From Megalopta genalis (Eukaryota; Arthropoda; Insecta; Hymenoptera; Halictidae), in assembly GCF_051020955.1 (NCBI RefSeq), contig NC_135019.1, positions 13,041,501 through 13,105,500 of the forward strand: a stretch of DNA of 64,000 nucleotides. Reading direction: 5' to 3'. The notes under the pieces were generated by a model that did no database searches, was not told where the DNA came from, and saw only the letters and a program-made list of their open reading frames with translations. A program made the translations under genes and the position numbers. Each line of letters begins with the position of its first letter. Positions within the stretch are counted from its first letter, which is position 1. Positions 55,710-64,000 of this stretch are shown here, piece after piece.

Positions 55710-55943
55710 TTAGGTCTACCGGAAAGTTCTGTCTGATAATGTCATTGCAAATTTCGATAGGTATGCACATGTTTATTTGAGACATATATTTTTGAAAAAT
55801 GTTGCTCGCAAATTGCCATCACGCTGGCAAGAGGTCACAAGTTACGACGGAAATTATATTGTACAATAAATATTACTAAATTTATGACAAATCTATTATT
55901 TCCTTTCATTTCTTAAACGGACAGAACTTTCCGGTAGACCTAA
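55710..55943 (+). mobile_element. Mariner-derived MITE of a second lineage
   Basis: 234 bp between TA dinucleotides (55708-55709 and 55944-55945), with inverted ends TTAGGTCTACCGGAAAGTTC and its complement. The ends differ from those of the two 585-bp mariners, so this is a separate lineage. It still carries the last codons of a transposase. Confidence 0.92.
55813..55869 (+). pseudogene. Mariner transposase, last 18 codons
   Basis: The frame reads LPSRWQEVTSYDGNYIVQ and then a stop at 55867-55869. This matches the conserved C-terminal tail of mariner transposases (R-W-Q, then D-G-x-Y) and sits just inside the right terminal repeat, as expected. Everything before it, including all catalytic residues, has been deleted, so no enzyme is made. 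The short length would make homology doubtful alone, but the TA-flanked mariner-type ends support it. Confidence 0.8.
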
Positions 55944-57074
55944 TAACTTTATTTAACAAATATTCTGCAACATATTTTTCGAGGAACAGCTTTGTTAGTT
56001 TTATTAGGAACCTCAATGAGACAAGGGAAAATTTAAATTAATTATAAGAAACTAAACAGTCGAATAACAATATTTTATACTATAGGTCCAAATGTACCCG
56101 AGCTCCGCCGAGTGTTGAAATCCGAATTCCGTACTATGGAACATAACACATTCTACATCTTCAGATAAAATCTGAAGTATTGTATATATATAAACATGTT
56201 CATAATTCATCCGAAGTAAACTGTATCGAAATGTGAGATATCGATTCCTGTAACGAATGAATGTTCCTATAAGAAATAATGAGACTCTCAGAAACAATAA
56301 TAAAGAACAATCGAGGCTTTCTGAAAGTAACAATGCTGTCGTTGCCCTTTAACCGTTCGACATTGACTGTTGCACTGGTAGTTACGTATTTTATTGATTT
56401 ACGTTATATTTGTAACTAGTGCCACAATCACTTGGCATGAAAGAACAATTATAGTGGTCGTCGACTGTTCTAAATAGATTGTAAAGTGACATGATATGGA
56501 TGAATTAGGGTGACCTGTTCGTTGAGTAAACATTGAAACTGCGTGTTTTTTTTTTAATGATCGTTATTTAATCTCATAATTTTGCTATAAAACTCATTGT
56601 GGTTTCACTCTATGGTTTCTCATTTTACTATAAAACTTAGAAAGATACTTTAATGTGAAATGATCGAATAAATTATACATCTTATTAAAGCAACCACTAC
56701 AAGAAAAAGTATAAAAATGTAAATAAATTGGATCTGTTCAGTTCTACGAATCGATACACACCATTTTCCAGCACGGTCGGTTTAGTTTAATCCCCTGAAC
56801 GATATTATCATAAGCGAGTTGTTTAACTACCAAGTTCATACTATACATCCCTGATCACAATTCTAGTATTCTTCATAGTCGTAGCTTCGTTTAAAAAGAA
56901 TAACAAAGATTTCACAAGATTTTGTGAAAAATACGTTAACCCTTGTGTGAACAACCAAAAGTACCCAAGTATATATCCATGTTTATTTCTTCTTTGGTAA
57001 TTTTAAGAATTCCCTTTATTTGTTACACTTTCACAACGATTAACGTTTCAGAACAAGAATTTACATGGAATATT
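55944..57074. other. Unassigned DNA
   Basis: TTTAACCGTTCGACATTGAC at about 56350 resembles an end of TTAA family B, without a partner. Nothing else is recognised. Confidence 0.4.
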
Positions 57075-57078
57075 TTAA

Positions 57079-57318
57079 CCCTTTCCACTCGAATGGCGAT
57101 TCCAAAGCGCCATTAAAAATTGTTATGTCACGTTTCAAAATAATTTTGTTAATCAAATTCGTTCATATTTGAAGAACTGTTGAAAGGATAACTGTTGCAT
57201 CAATCACAAAATTCAATTTCATATTGCATAAAATGCATTAGGTTATATAAAATGGAAATACAATGGGTCGGAAAAACTATATTAAATTTTCCGTTAGTTT
57301 GGCTTCGAGTGCAAAGGG
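57079..57318. mobile_element. TTAA-type MITE family A, copy 4 (complete)
   Basis: 240 bp between TTAA at 57075-57078 and 57319-57322, with ends CCCTTTCCACTCGAATGG and GGCTTCGAGTGCAAAGGG. Non-coding. Confidence 0.9.
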
Positions 57319-57322
57319 TTAA

Positions 57323-57720
57323 ATGGTGAAGTTTCAAATATTGTGGACATTTTTGTTGCACGCACGAGAGTTCAACGACCAATGGATAAGCATTATTGAA
57401 AAATCGATAAATTTTTTTCATTTATCCTATTTCGAGAACTAGAACTACGGAATAAATTTTAATTTGAAAAAGTTTCTGACCGGTCTGCGGATTTCATGCG
57501 TTTACGTGCAAAGTCGCATAGAAACATAAAATAGTGAAAAGATGAAAAGAAATTATGCACGTCGATGTATCGAAGCCAACTTGTTAAGACAAGATTGAAA
57601 GAGTTACGTCTCGTAATCGATGTTCGACAATTTTCATTTCGCACAAAGATCTGCTTTACTTTTCCATGCAATGCAGGCCACCGTCGACGTTGTTACAGCG
57701 AATCCTGAAACAGAGGGGAG
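57323..57720. other. Unassigned DNA
   Basis: AT-rich. On the minus strand, CCTCTGTTTCAG near 57705-57716 has the form of a splice acceptor next to the CpG island, but no exon can be confirmed. Confidence 0.4.
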
Positions 57721-58330
57721 AAAATATTCGTGAAGGGTTAAAGAGGCCGCGGCGCTCGAGGGGGTTGAAGGGACGATGGGAGGGCACCGCGAGGCACGAA
57801 GAAAAATCTCGATCGAAAAAAAAAGGTATTCCGTAGCCAGATGCATGACCTTTTCGGTGCGGGCTCCGTGGGAGATAACGATACGAGGAATGCACTCGAC
57901 CGATTCGAGTCCAGGAGCCGTCGGAGGAAAGGGAGTCCGGGCCGAGTAGGTGCGGCCCTGGCTGTCGGCGAGCAAGTGCAGGTGCGCGGCCGCCAGTCTG
58001 TCGCCAGGCCCCCCACCACGGACCCCGGACCCGTCCGTGCCCCCACGCCTCTCCTCGCCGTTCCGATCCGTGCCGTGCCGTTGCGGAGGACCCAGAGATC
58101 GCGGACCCCTCCGACTGCCCCCCCGTCGCTACCTCGCAGGCCCAACGAAGAAGGGGCTCCTCTCGCGCGCGGCACCTTCTCTCCCTCTTGGTTTTTTCTT
58201 TCTTGCCCACCGTTCTCCATCTGCCTCGCTGCCCCCCTCGCAACAGGTAGTGCGTACGAGGACCGCCGCCTGTGAAACCAAACTACTCGCGCCTATCCTG
58301 GTCACTGGGTTTATGATTTTTTAACGCGTC
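57721..58330. other. CpG island, possible unseen exon or promoter
   Basis: The second strong CpG island of the window, with long C-rich and G-rich runs. Minus-strand frames of 195 and 160 codons and plus-strand frames of 144 and 124 codons cover the same bases, so openness is not evidence of coding. None matches a family I know. The acceptor-like CCTCTGTTTCAG at the AT-rich edge is the only hint of gene structure. Confidence 0.4.
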
Positions 58331-59443
58331 GCCTACCGACCATTATCTCGCAGTTTCGAAAAATCTGTAACCCGTAGCTACCAGCGATTTCTTGACCCGC
58401 GTAATATAGCCGCTGAATATGTTATCGGCTTCTATCGAACCGACATAAACATCCTGTTTTACGCCGCCGATATTTAGCCATTCGAAACACGTAGACACAC
58501 GCTTAAACTGAGAACCCTGCTATTAGGCTGCCAGTGGGTTGTTAATAGATCTCGTTTACGTAGCCGAAAGTTTCGCTCAAAAATGTTATTTATAAGTCAT
58601 GCGTCAAAGTACTCCTACATAATAGATTCAAGATCTACGGTAGCTCCGCTCGTTCGTTCGCCTAGTTAACGAAATAAAAATGATATTGTTGCGCGTACCC
58701 TTGCACTTGAATGTTCGGACCGCGACTACTTTTTATTTAAAACGTTATCTGATCACTAAACCGCGGATTTTATGCGTACAAAAAATTAGTAAATGAAATT
58801 TAAAACGTTCGAGAAATTGTTGAGATTTAACATCGTTTATGTATTATTTACAACTGACCGAAATGATCGAAAAAATGAAAGAAACTTCTGTTAACGCTTT
58901 TAATTAACTCTTTATTAATTAACGTCACTTTAACTCTAAATACTAAATACTTTTTCTGATCTACAGTATTTTCGTTCCTTTTTATATGACTTAGCGAATT
59001 TTATGCAGTTTAGTCTTGTGACAGATACAACAATTACACTTACACAACGAGCTTTTTAAATGTAGAAACTAGAAACGCCAGAAAGATTAGTGCAAGAAAT
59101 GTCTTCAAGAATATGTTTTGAAAAGTTGATGAACGAGGCTTCTTCGAATGGTCACCAAAACTGTTAAATGTATAGTCGTGGAAATCGTTCGTCGCCCGAG
59201 AATTAAATCAGCAAATTATACTTCATAATGATGCCTTTTAATCAGTTGCACGTTTTCGACGACTAGAAGTAGCAACATTTTGTGTTATGAAGAGTATACT
59301 CATCAAAAACAGTTATCTGGTTAAGTTAAGTAAATGAATAAATGTTAATAATAAAATTAAAAAACAAAACAGTCGTTTTTCATTGCAACCTATATTACAA
59401 CAGCCACATATACAATGACAAAATTGACGTAGAAGACTATATC
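58331..59443. other. Unassigned DNA with decayed MITE pieces
   Basis: CCGCGGATTTTATGCGTACA at 58760 is an end of the TAGACTGCGG family. At about 58915-59090, TTAACTCT..., TTTCTGATCTACAGTATTTT and a TTATATGACTT.GCGA-type stretch follow the order of TTAA family A and mark a degraded copy. Confidence 0.5.
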
Positions 59444-59632
59444 TACAGTAAATTCTCCCTAATTGACGCTCAGATTGTACACAAAAATGGACAATTTGGG
59501 AAGAGGAGTCTTGCGGCTCGTTTCTTATAGATACCAATTGTCATATAAAAGCTCGAATAATCGTATCCTCTCTTCCCCAATTGTCCATTTTAGTGCACAA
59601 TCTGAGCACACAATTAAGGAGAACTTACTGTA
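59444..59632. mobile_element. Foldback element, copy 14
   Basis: It starts TACAGTAAATTCTCCCTAAT, ends GGAGAACTTACTGTA, and is 189 bp. Left arm with TTGTACACAAAAATGGACAA; right arm with TTGTCCATTTTAGTGCACAA. The loop is shortened, with deletions on both sides. Confidence 0.9.
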
Positions 59633-60469
59633 ATTTCTATCATATGTTCGAATAAAGCGGTTCGTCTACGAATTTCTCGCAGAAACATTTTCATGATAAT
59701 CGGTAAAAGAAAATATCAGCAAAACCGGTCGTTTCAACTGGTTTGGTAATTCTGGTGTCAAGGCGGGTTAAACGTTTCACGGTATCTAAAGAAAAAAATT
59801 AGCGAAATCCCACCGTGGGAAACGAACGAGATTTTAACATGGAATCTGAAGTTTTCCACGGGACACGATCGAATGAATTGCACCAGCTTCCTGCGGACAA
59901 GTAGTCGAGACAGTCTAGAAATCCTGGTGAAATAATCGTACTTACCTTGGAAACGTGTTCGTGCCGTGAAATGCATAATAGAGAATTGCTATCAATAGGT
60001 AACGACGACGGCAACCGACGCTATCACCCAGGTGGTTCGCCACGACAGGTAAAACCGAATGGTTAATGGCACAGTGGTTTTCGCTGGCGGCGATCAATCG
60101 AGAAGGACTTCTAAAGGTAAGACGCTCGAGGATGCTGGGTGACCATGTGGGAAGATACGAGTCGGGACACGTCTGAACTCGTCATGACCTGTGCGTGAGC
60201 CGAAGAAAAGGAATGCAAAGAAAATACTGGATTCTCTCCTACGCTTTGAAGCCGGCCCGAGTTTCGGCCAGTTGGAATTCCTCGGTGGCTTAAAGTCGCT
60301 ACCTAATATTACCTGGTCCGTGCGAACGAGTCGACGCTTCTGGAGACGAAAATACAGTGCAGCTTTTTACTCTGGGAAATGCAGCACTCGAATCATTCTG
60401 ACATTCGCGCGTGCGTACCTGGACAGGTCTTTTGTGCCCAAAATTAATTCTTTTGTAGCCGATCATAAT
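59633..60469. other. Unassigned DNA, moderately CpG-rich
   Basis: A plus-strand frame of 98 codons (60191-60487) has no recognised motif. No repeat is recognised. Confidence 0.4.
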
Positions 60470-60715
60470 CAGCCTTTCACGCTATAATTAATCCTTTCGT
60501 ATATTATATTTACCATTTTTCACTGCAAATGAATCCTTTTCTGCATCATACTTATCATTTTCCACTGCAAATCAATCCTTTTGCACATCATAGTTACAAT
60601 TTCCCACTGCAAATTAATCCTTTTGCACATCATAGTTACAATTTCCCACTGCAAATAAATCCTTTTGTACATCATACTTACCATTTTGTAACTGCAAATT
60701 AATTCTTTTACAGGT
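60470..60715 (+). repeat. 42-bp tandem repeat, about six units
   Basis: CACTGCAAAT begins units at 60521, 60563, 60605 and 60647, with diverged units on each side. The core continues as TAATCCTTTTGCACATCATA then GTTACAATTTCC. An inverted variant of the phrase (TTTGATTTGCAAAAGGATGA) occurs near 60922. Confidence 0.9.
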
Positions 60716-61266
60716 GTTTGTCAATGTGTTGCAAATGAACACCCGTTTGCAATCACTTGCAATAAAATTCATACTAAATTTGAAAAGTTGAATGACATTT
60801 TAGATATAATTATTGAAGATTTAAGGGGATTAATTATTTGTAATGAAATCTGTATTTATTTTACGGATAAAGTGTACGTGTAAGTTCATGTTTTTAAACA
60901 TTCTTATTTGCAGACAAGTGAATTTGATTTGCAAAAGGATGAATGAAAGATGAATATGATCTACAAAAGGATTAACTTTGAGTGTAAAAAAACTGTTTAA
61001 ACGTTGTTTTCAAATGTACCGATTTGTATTCTTAGAGTCTGAAGTCTCTCTGGCGAAAAATTTTCTTTCATGGATGCTAGGATTAAGGTGTTTTCAAGCT
61101 TAAATGCTCGTATCACGACAAATATTCCAGTTTACGATTATTTTGCAGTTGTTGCACATATTTCATTTGAAAATTGATGAAGTTATGAAGACTCTTTCTT
61201 AGGAAATGATTCGATCAATTTCTTCATTCAAACATATGTTATAATAAAAATAGCGAAGATTGTGAG
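60716..61266. other. Unassigned DNA related to the preceding repeat
   Basis: It contains ATACTAAATTTGAAAAGTTG (compare 45863) and inverted CAAAAGGAT phrases at about 60930 and 60965. At 61190-61260 there is a fragment of the old TTAA-related family also seen at 5330-5400. Confidence 0.45.
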
Positions 61267-61476
61267 TACAGTAAACTCTCCCTAATTGACGCTCAGCTTG
61301 AAAACAAAAAAATGGACGATTTGGGAAGAGGAGATACGATTATTCGAGCTCGTTTTTATATGACAATTGGTAACTATAAAAAACGAACTGCAAGACTCTA
61401 ATAATCGTATCTTCCCTTCCCAAATCGTCCATTTTTGTTTTCAAGCTGAGCGTCAATTAGGGAGAATTTACTTGTA
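61267..61476. mobile_element. Foldback element, copy 15 (complete)
   Basis: One of the best-preserved copies. It starts TACAGTAAACTCTCCCTAAT and ends GGGAGAATTTACTTGTA. The arms pair through GGGAAGAGGAGATACGATTA and its complement, and the loop is TATGACAATTGGTAACTATA. Confidence 0.92.
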
Positions 61477-62068
61477 AATTCAGTCATGTCATTCGTAATG
61501 CTGTACGTAATGTCTAACTCGTGTATCTATGATTACGTTGTAATTCATGTATTTGTTTAAAATATGAGATTGTAAACGAAATCGGAAAACATGGAACGTA
61601 AGCAGGTGAAAAACACCCGTAGTGCCCTATTTTTAGGAGGGATTTTAAAGCTGCTCAACGCTGCTTTATCGTCGTTTTTCCACAAGTGATTCTTATACAG
61701 GATTCATTTTGCTGCAATTCTGTCGGTGTTTCGGGGCACGATGGAGAATTTGAACTGCCGACGCACCTGACGGTCGTAAAGAGAAGAGGAATTCCTCGTT
61801 TTGGCCCCGTGCACCGTCTCATTTGTTCTTGCATGACAATGCCATTATGCCTGTTCCGAGGATCAACCGACATCTTTCGACATGCTACGGATACCTGCAT
61901 TGTTTCTGACACTGCATAAAGCAGAGGTGTCTTTCTTCTTCAAAGCTGACCTCGCCGAAGGACGAGCCAAGAGCCGTTTCACCGGCCGAAATGAGCAACC
62001 GGCTGTAAAAGTGGCGTTGAGTCACGTTCTCGGTCGCGACGCAGCAATTCGTCGCGTTTCACCGGTGC
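61477..62068. other. Unassigned DNA, CpG-rich from about 61680
   Basis: Overlapping frames of 77-85 codons lie on opposite strands at 61655-61919, without recognised motifs. Confidence 0.4.
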
Positions 62069-62480
62069 AGCGCACGATGCTCCACGGCCGAAAATGCAAT
62101 TTCAGCCGAAACAATTTGTTTTTGTAATTCTTTTGCGATACGTTCGTTCACTTGGCCTTTTACTTCAGGCCCGAAGATATTTTTAAACAATGTTTCAAAT
62201 ACGCTTCTTTTTTAAATGCGAACCAGCGCTAATGATATTTTCCCTTTCTTTGTCGCCGCTGCACGATGCGCCACGGCCGAAAATGCAATTCCAGCTGAAT
62301 TGCAATTTGTGCTTGTAACTATTCTGCAATGCGTTCGTTTCATTTAGTAGTAGCTCTGGCACTGGAAATATTTTCAGAAAATGTTTATGCTACGTGATCG
62401 TTAAACTACAGATCTCTGTAATATATGTATGGTATTTTTACACTTTTTTTTTAAATGTAAACAGACACTAATGACATTTT
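62069..62480 (+). repeat. Diverged tandem duplication of about 189 bp
   Basis: CCACGGCCGAAAATGCAATT occurs at 62082 and 62271. The following CAATTTGT.TTTGTAA.T, GCGTTCGTT and TTTTTTAAATG.AA.C blocks recur in the same order. The second unit carries extra AT-rich sequence. Confidence 0.75.
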
Positions 62481-62608
62481 TACATTTTAAACGAATATAT
62501 TCTTTACCATAGGTTTTATGAAACGATGCAAATTGGACTTTGCATAAAAATATACAGTTTAACGAGTATGAATATTTGAATGATAACATACGATATAAAA
62601 TGACAATT

Positions 62609-62796
62609 AGACTGTGGATTTTTATACATAATAAAAATGTTCTGCATCGATTGTATGAAGCAGTAGCTCCTTTAACAATCTTAATAAATTGAAAATGATA
62701 CATCGAAACATTATGCAATCCGAAACATTAATCTTTCCGCTATTCTATATTTATTTTACTCAATTTTTGTTATAAATACACACAATCCGTAGTCCA
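62609..62796. mobile_element. TAGACTGCGG MITE, copy 1
   Basis: 188 bp with inverted ends: left TAGACTGTGGATTTTTATAC, right ATACACACAATCCGTAGTCCA. TA-type target and Tc1/mariner affinity are inferred from the ends. The 105-codon minus-strand frame over part of it has no recognised motif. Confidence 0.72.
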
Positions 62797-63313
62797 GTGA
62801 TAATATATGAATGATCATTTCATTAGCTCTTTAATGTTTGTGCCCGTGTATGCCACACTAAATTAACAGAGGATTGTTTTAAATCGTATAAATTTTATAC
62901 AGCACAAAACTATGTTTCATTTTCGTTGTGAATTCTATCATTTTCACGCGAGCTTCTATCACGAAGGAATTGAAAGATTTTAATTTGCTCTCCGCAATCA
63001 TAGGAAAACAAGTTTAAACATTGATTTACAGTTCTGAGATGGCAAGTGAATGAATAGGTGAGGGAATTAATGGTTGTAATTTTTAATTTTTGTTAACATA
63101 CTGAGGTAACCCTGACATAACTCTGCTGACATAACTCTGACCTACTAAATAAATATTTCAGAGTTCATTGCGTTATCTAGAAATGTGAATCTATCGAACA
63201 GAGCAGCATAAATATTCAAAAAATATTCACACTTTTCAGTTGCAATAAACTCGATGATAATCTTTCATACCCTGAAAAGGGTTCCATAATCGGTACTTTT
63301 ACCTTGTCGGTGT
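62797..63313. other. Unassigned DNA
   Basis: A short direct repeat, CTGACATAACTCTG, occurs twice near 63112-63140. Nothing else is recognised. Confidence 0.4.
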
Positions 63314-63509
63314 TAGACTGCGGATTTTATGCATTTATGACCGAAAAATGGTTCGGTACAACAGAGAATAGCGAAAACATCAAAAAAGTTTAACAACCGA
63401 TACATTATTTTCAATTTATTAGGCCTACTAAGACAAGAAGTACATTTTTACTTGACTCCAGCATTGTACGAAATTTGGATTTCTATTTTGCATAAAAATC
63501 CGCAGTCCA
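63314..63509. mobile_element. TAGACTGCGG MITE, copy 2
   Basis: 196 bp with ends TAGACTGCGGATTTTATGCA and GCATAAAAATCCGCAGTCCA, which are inverted copies. It is the best-preserved member and defines the family whose solo ends occur throughout the window. Non-coding. Confidence 0.82.
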
Positions 63510-64000
63510 ATCATTGTTTACATTCATTCCAGCTATGATATCAGTTGCAGAACAAAACGTACGTTCGCGCGCGAACGATGGATGCGAGGATCCATTTTTC
63601 GGTTGTTTCTCGTAGTCTACCACGTTTCAGTCGTACAGAACGAAGACTAGACCTGACAAATTTATACCACGTTTGCTTTCGAGCAGTTTCGGATCTGGTA
63701 ACAGCGGTCGCCAGTTCAGCGAGTGTCTTCTTTTCGAGAAAAGTAAAGGAATTGCCGGTTTAAGGGTCGCAGTTACTCGCGAATCGTCCCAAGCAGGCTG
63801 TCGTTTCTTGGATCGGCCACGTCCAGCCGATGGAAGGTTGGTCGTCGGTTTCTGGAACGCAGTCAAACTCGTACAATCTTTAACGAACGATAAGTCCAGG
63901 CCACCGGAGCCGTGTAATCGCCAAAACGGTCATCGGTTGTCGGTGTTGTGACAAGGTTTCACCGCCGCACCGGTGCCAGTTCCCGATTCAGAGTGCCGGC
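63510..64000. other. Unassigned DNA at the window edge
   Basis: GC content rises from 63540. Short frames on both strands overlap and have no recognised motif. A gene may lie beyond the edge, but nothing here shows it. Confidence 0.4.

Noticed and set aside
57656..58275. Four overlapping frames of 124-195 codons on both strands
   Set aside because: All lie in one CpG island, overlap each other, are rich in Arg/Pro/Ser, and match no family I know.

Overview
This window looks like insect nuclear DNA, most likely hymenopteran (ant, bee or wasp). The basis is a DD34D mariner transposase, many short non-autonomous DNA transposons with TA, TTAA or 8-bp target sites, and an AT-rich background broken by CpG-rich islands in which CpG is not depleted. 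The order is an inference; the transposon content is read directly from the sequence. I found no complete host protein-coding gene, tRNA, rRNA or CRISPR array. The only recognisable coding sequence is transposon debris: two internally deleted mariner transposases (11549-12133 and 22071-22655), the last 18 codons of another mariner (55710-55943), and a frameshifted end of a jockey-like non-LTR reverse transcriptase (48946-49296, minus strand). Most long open frames fall in CpG-rich blocks, where several frames are open at once, or in stop-free short-period repeats, and I do not treat them as genes.

Layout. 1-9 kb: unique DNA with CpG-rich blocks, one member of a 'TGAGCCG' MITE pair, one 371-bp palindromic MITE and an unoccupied copy of the repeat that hosts mariner elsewhere. 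9-14 kb: TTAA-type MITEs, the second 371-bp palindrome, mariner copy 1, and two adjacent palindromes with the same loop. 15.6-20 kb: a 307-bp tandem duplication whose edge lies inside a hAT-like terminal repeat, then a mirror-symmetric composite of foldback elements around 852 bp of other DNA. 22-23.4 kb: mariner copy 2 with flanking DNA carried over from copy 1, then a TTAA element. 24.9-29.6 kb: AT microsatellites, a 110-bp duplication flanking a copied insert, a hairpin, and a 490-bp heptamer array inside a split foldback. 31-33.3 kb: a 0.97-kb inverted repeat and three foldback copies. 35.9-36.6 kb: a modular 13-bp satellite. 46.8-47.7 kb: a 0.95-kb inverted repeat. 48-64 kb: more foldbacks, TTAA elements, the LINE remnant, a possible solo LTR, a mariner MITE, a 42-bp tandem repeat and two complete 'TAGACTGCGG' MITEs.

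The dominant theme is one foldback family with ends near TACAGTAAATTCTCCCTAAT. It occurs about 14 times in 64 kb as complete, half, minimal and composite forms, and is the strongest candidate for something undescribed. The sequence also records mechanism: an empty mariner target, a mariner locus that looks like incomplete gap repair copied from its sister, a tandem duplication broken inside a hAT end, and an insert flanked by 110-bp duplications. All repeat boundaries and similarities were judged by eye, without alignment software or database searches.
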